From positions 1 through 5,618 of the forward strand of contig CAZOKM010000105.1 in NCBI GenBank assembly GCA_964580405.1: 5,618 nt of DNA, read 5' to 3'. Below are positions 5,455-5,618 of the stretch, one piece after another. A model generated the notes under the pieces. It made no database searches and was not told the origin of the DNA. It saw nothing but the letters and a program-made list of their open reading frames with translations. Position numbers and translations under genes: made by a program. How positions within the stretch are numbered: position 1 is the first letter of the stretch; every line of letters starts with the position of its first letter. This DNA is from JAGTRI01 sp964580405. GTDB lineage: Archaea > Thermoproteota > Bathyarchaeia > Bathyarchaeales > DTEX01.

Positions 5455-5618
5455 ATGGCTGCCATTTTTCCCATCCAAGACGAGAACCGGCCCGTCCACA
5501 AGCCGTACGTGACGTGGGCTCTCGTCGCTGTCAACGTCATCATCTTCTTCGTGATGTTCCTCAACCCGGATACGCAGTACGACATCTTCATGGCCTACGG
5601 CGCCACCCCGGCGTACAT
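5455..5618 (+). CDS. Rhomboid-family membrane protein, N-terminal part (cut by window edge)
   Basis: The gene runs off the right edge after 54 codons. The visible start MAAIFPIQDENRP, then VHKPYVTWALVAVNVIIFFV (residues 14-33), is the typical opening of rhomboid-family proteins: a short cytoplasmic 'FPIxDxN' segment, then a first membrane helix (about 20-36). The stretch FMAYGATPAY (45-54) matches the family's usual 'FGxxPxx' after the first helix. Rhomboids are intramembrane serine proteases. The catalytic GxS and His lie further downstream, so activity cannot be judged and an inactive homologue is possible. ATG 5455 is the only in-frame start after a stop at 5422-5424, with GAGG at 5443-5446 eight bases before it. 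It has no obvious functional link to lysine synthesis. Confidence 0.75.
   Translation, partial: MAAIFPIQDENRPVHKPYVTWALVAVNVIIFFVMFLNPDTQYDIFMAYGATPAY

Noticed and set aside
5355..5591. Minus-strand open frame spanning the lysK end and the rhomboid start
   Set aside because: The plus strand has a recognisable rhomboid N-terminus here; the antisense product matches no family I know.
1..5618. tRNA, rRNA, CRISPR, insertion sequence, attachment site or novel defence-like system
   Set aside because: No repeat arrays, terminal inverted repeats, transposase motifs or RNA-gene landmarks were seen. The window is filled by a known biosynthetic operon.

Overview
The window is almost entirely one compact plus-strand operon for the second half of LysW-dependent lysine biosynthesis. 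In this route the amino group of alpha-aminoadipate is attached to the C-terminal glutamate of the small carrier protein LysW. The gene order is lysW, lysX, lysY, lysZ, lysJ, lysK. Every gene is complete and carries its family's key motifs, and the start of a rhomboid-family membrane protein follows at the right edge.

The organism is most likely an archaeon. The evidence is the archaeal-type lysW-X-Y-Z-J-K order, AT-rich TATA-like boxes, and GTG or TTG starts for three genes. LysZ and LysW also read like versions from TACK-group or Thermococcus-like archaea. Coding DNA is moderately GC-rich. A Bathyarchaeia-like or related lineage is a guess from overall flavour and cannot be proven here.

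Layout: 1-70 is a short AT-rich promoter region with two TATA-like boxes and a perfect 17-bp palindrome between them. lysW (71-271) encodes the carrier. lysX (278-1141) encodes the ATP-grasp ligase that loads the amino acid on LysW. lysZ (2203-3009) encodes the kinase that phosphorylates the side-chain carboxylate, and lysY (1138-2190) encodes the reductase that makes the semialdehyde. lysJ (3002-4216) encodes the PLP aminotransferase, and lysK (4247-5398) encodes the metallo-hydrolase that releases lysine (or ornithine) from LysW. Gaps are -8 to +30 bases, so the six genes are probably one transcript with local translational coupling. A weak terminator-like stretch lies at the end of lysK. 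A new TATA-like box then precedes the partial rhomboid gene at 5455.

The genes for making alpha-aminoadipate (homocitrate synthase and related enzymes), a LysM-type regulator and a second ligase (ArgX) are not in the window. I see no mobile element, CRISPR array, tRNA or rRNA, and I do not see an undescribed system. The points most worth checking are the upstream palindrome, the conflict around the lysW start, a 160-bp low-GC block inside lysX, and whether this single enzyme set serves both lysine and arginine synthesis.
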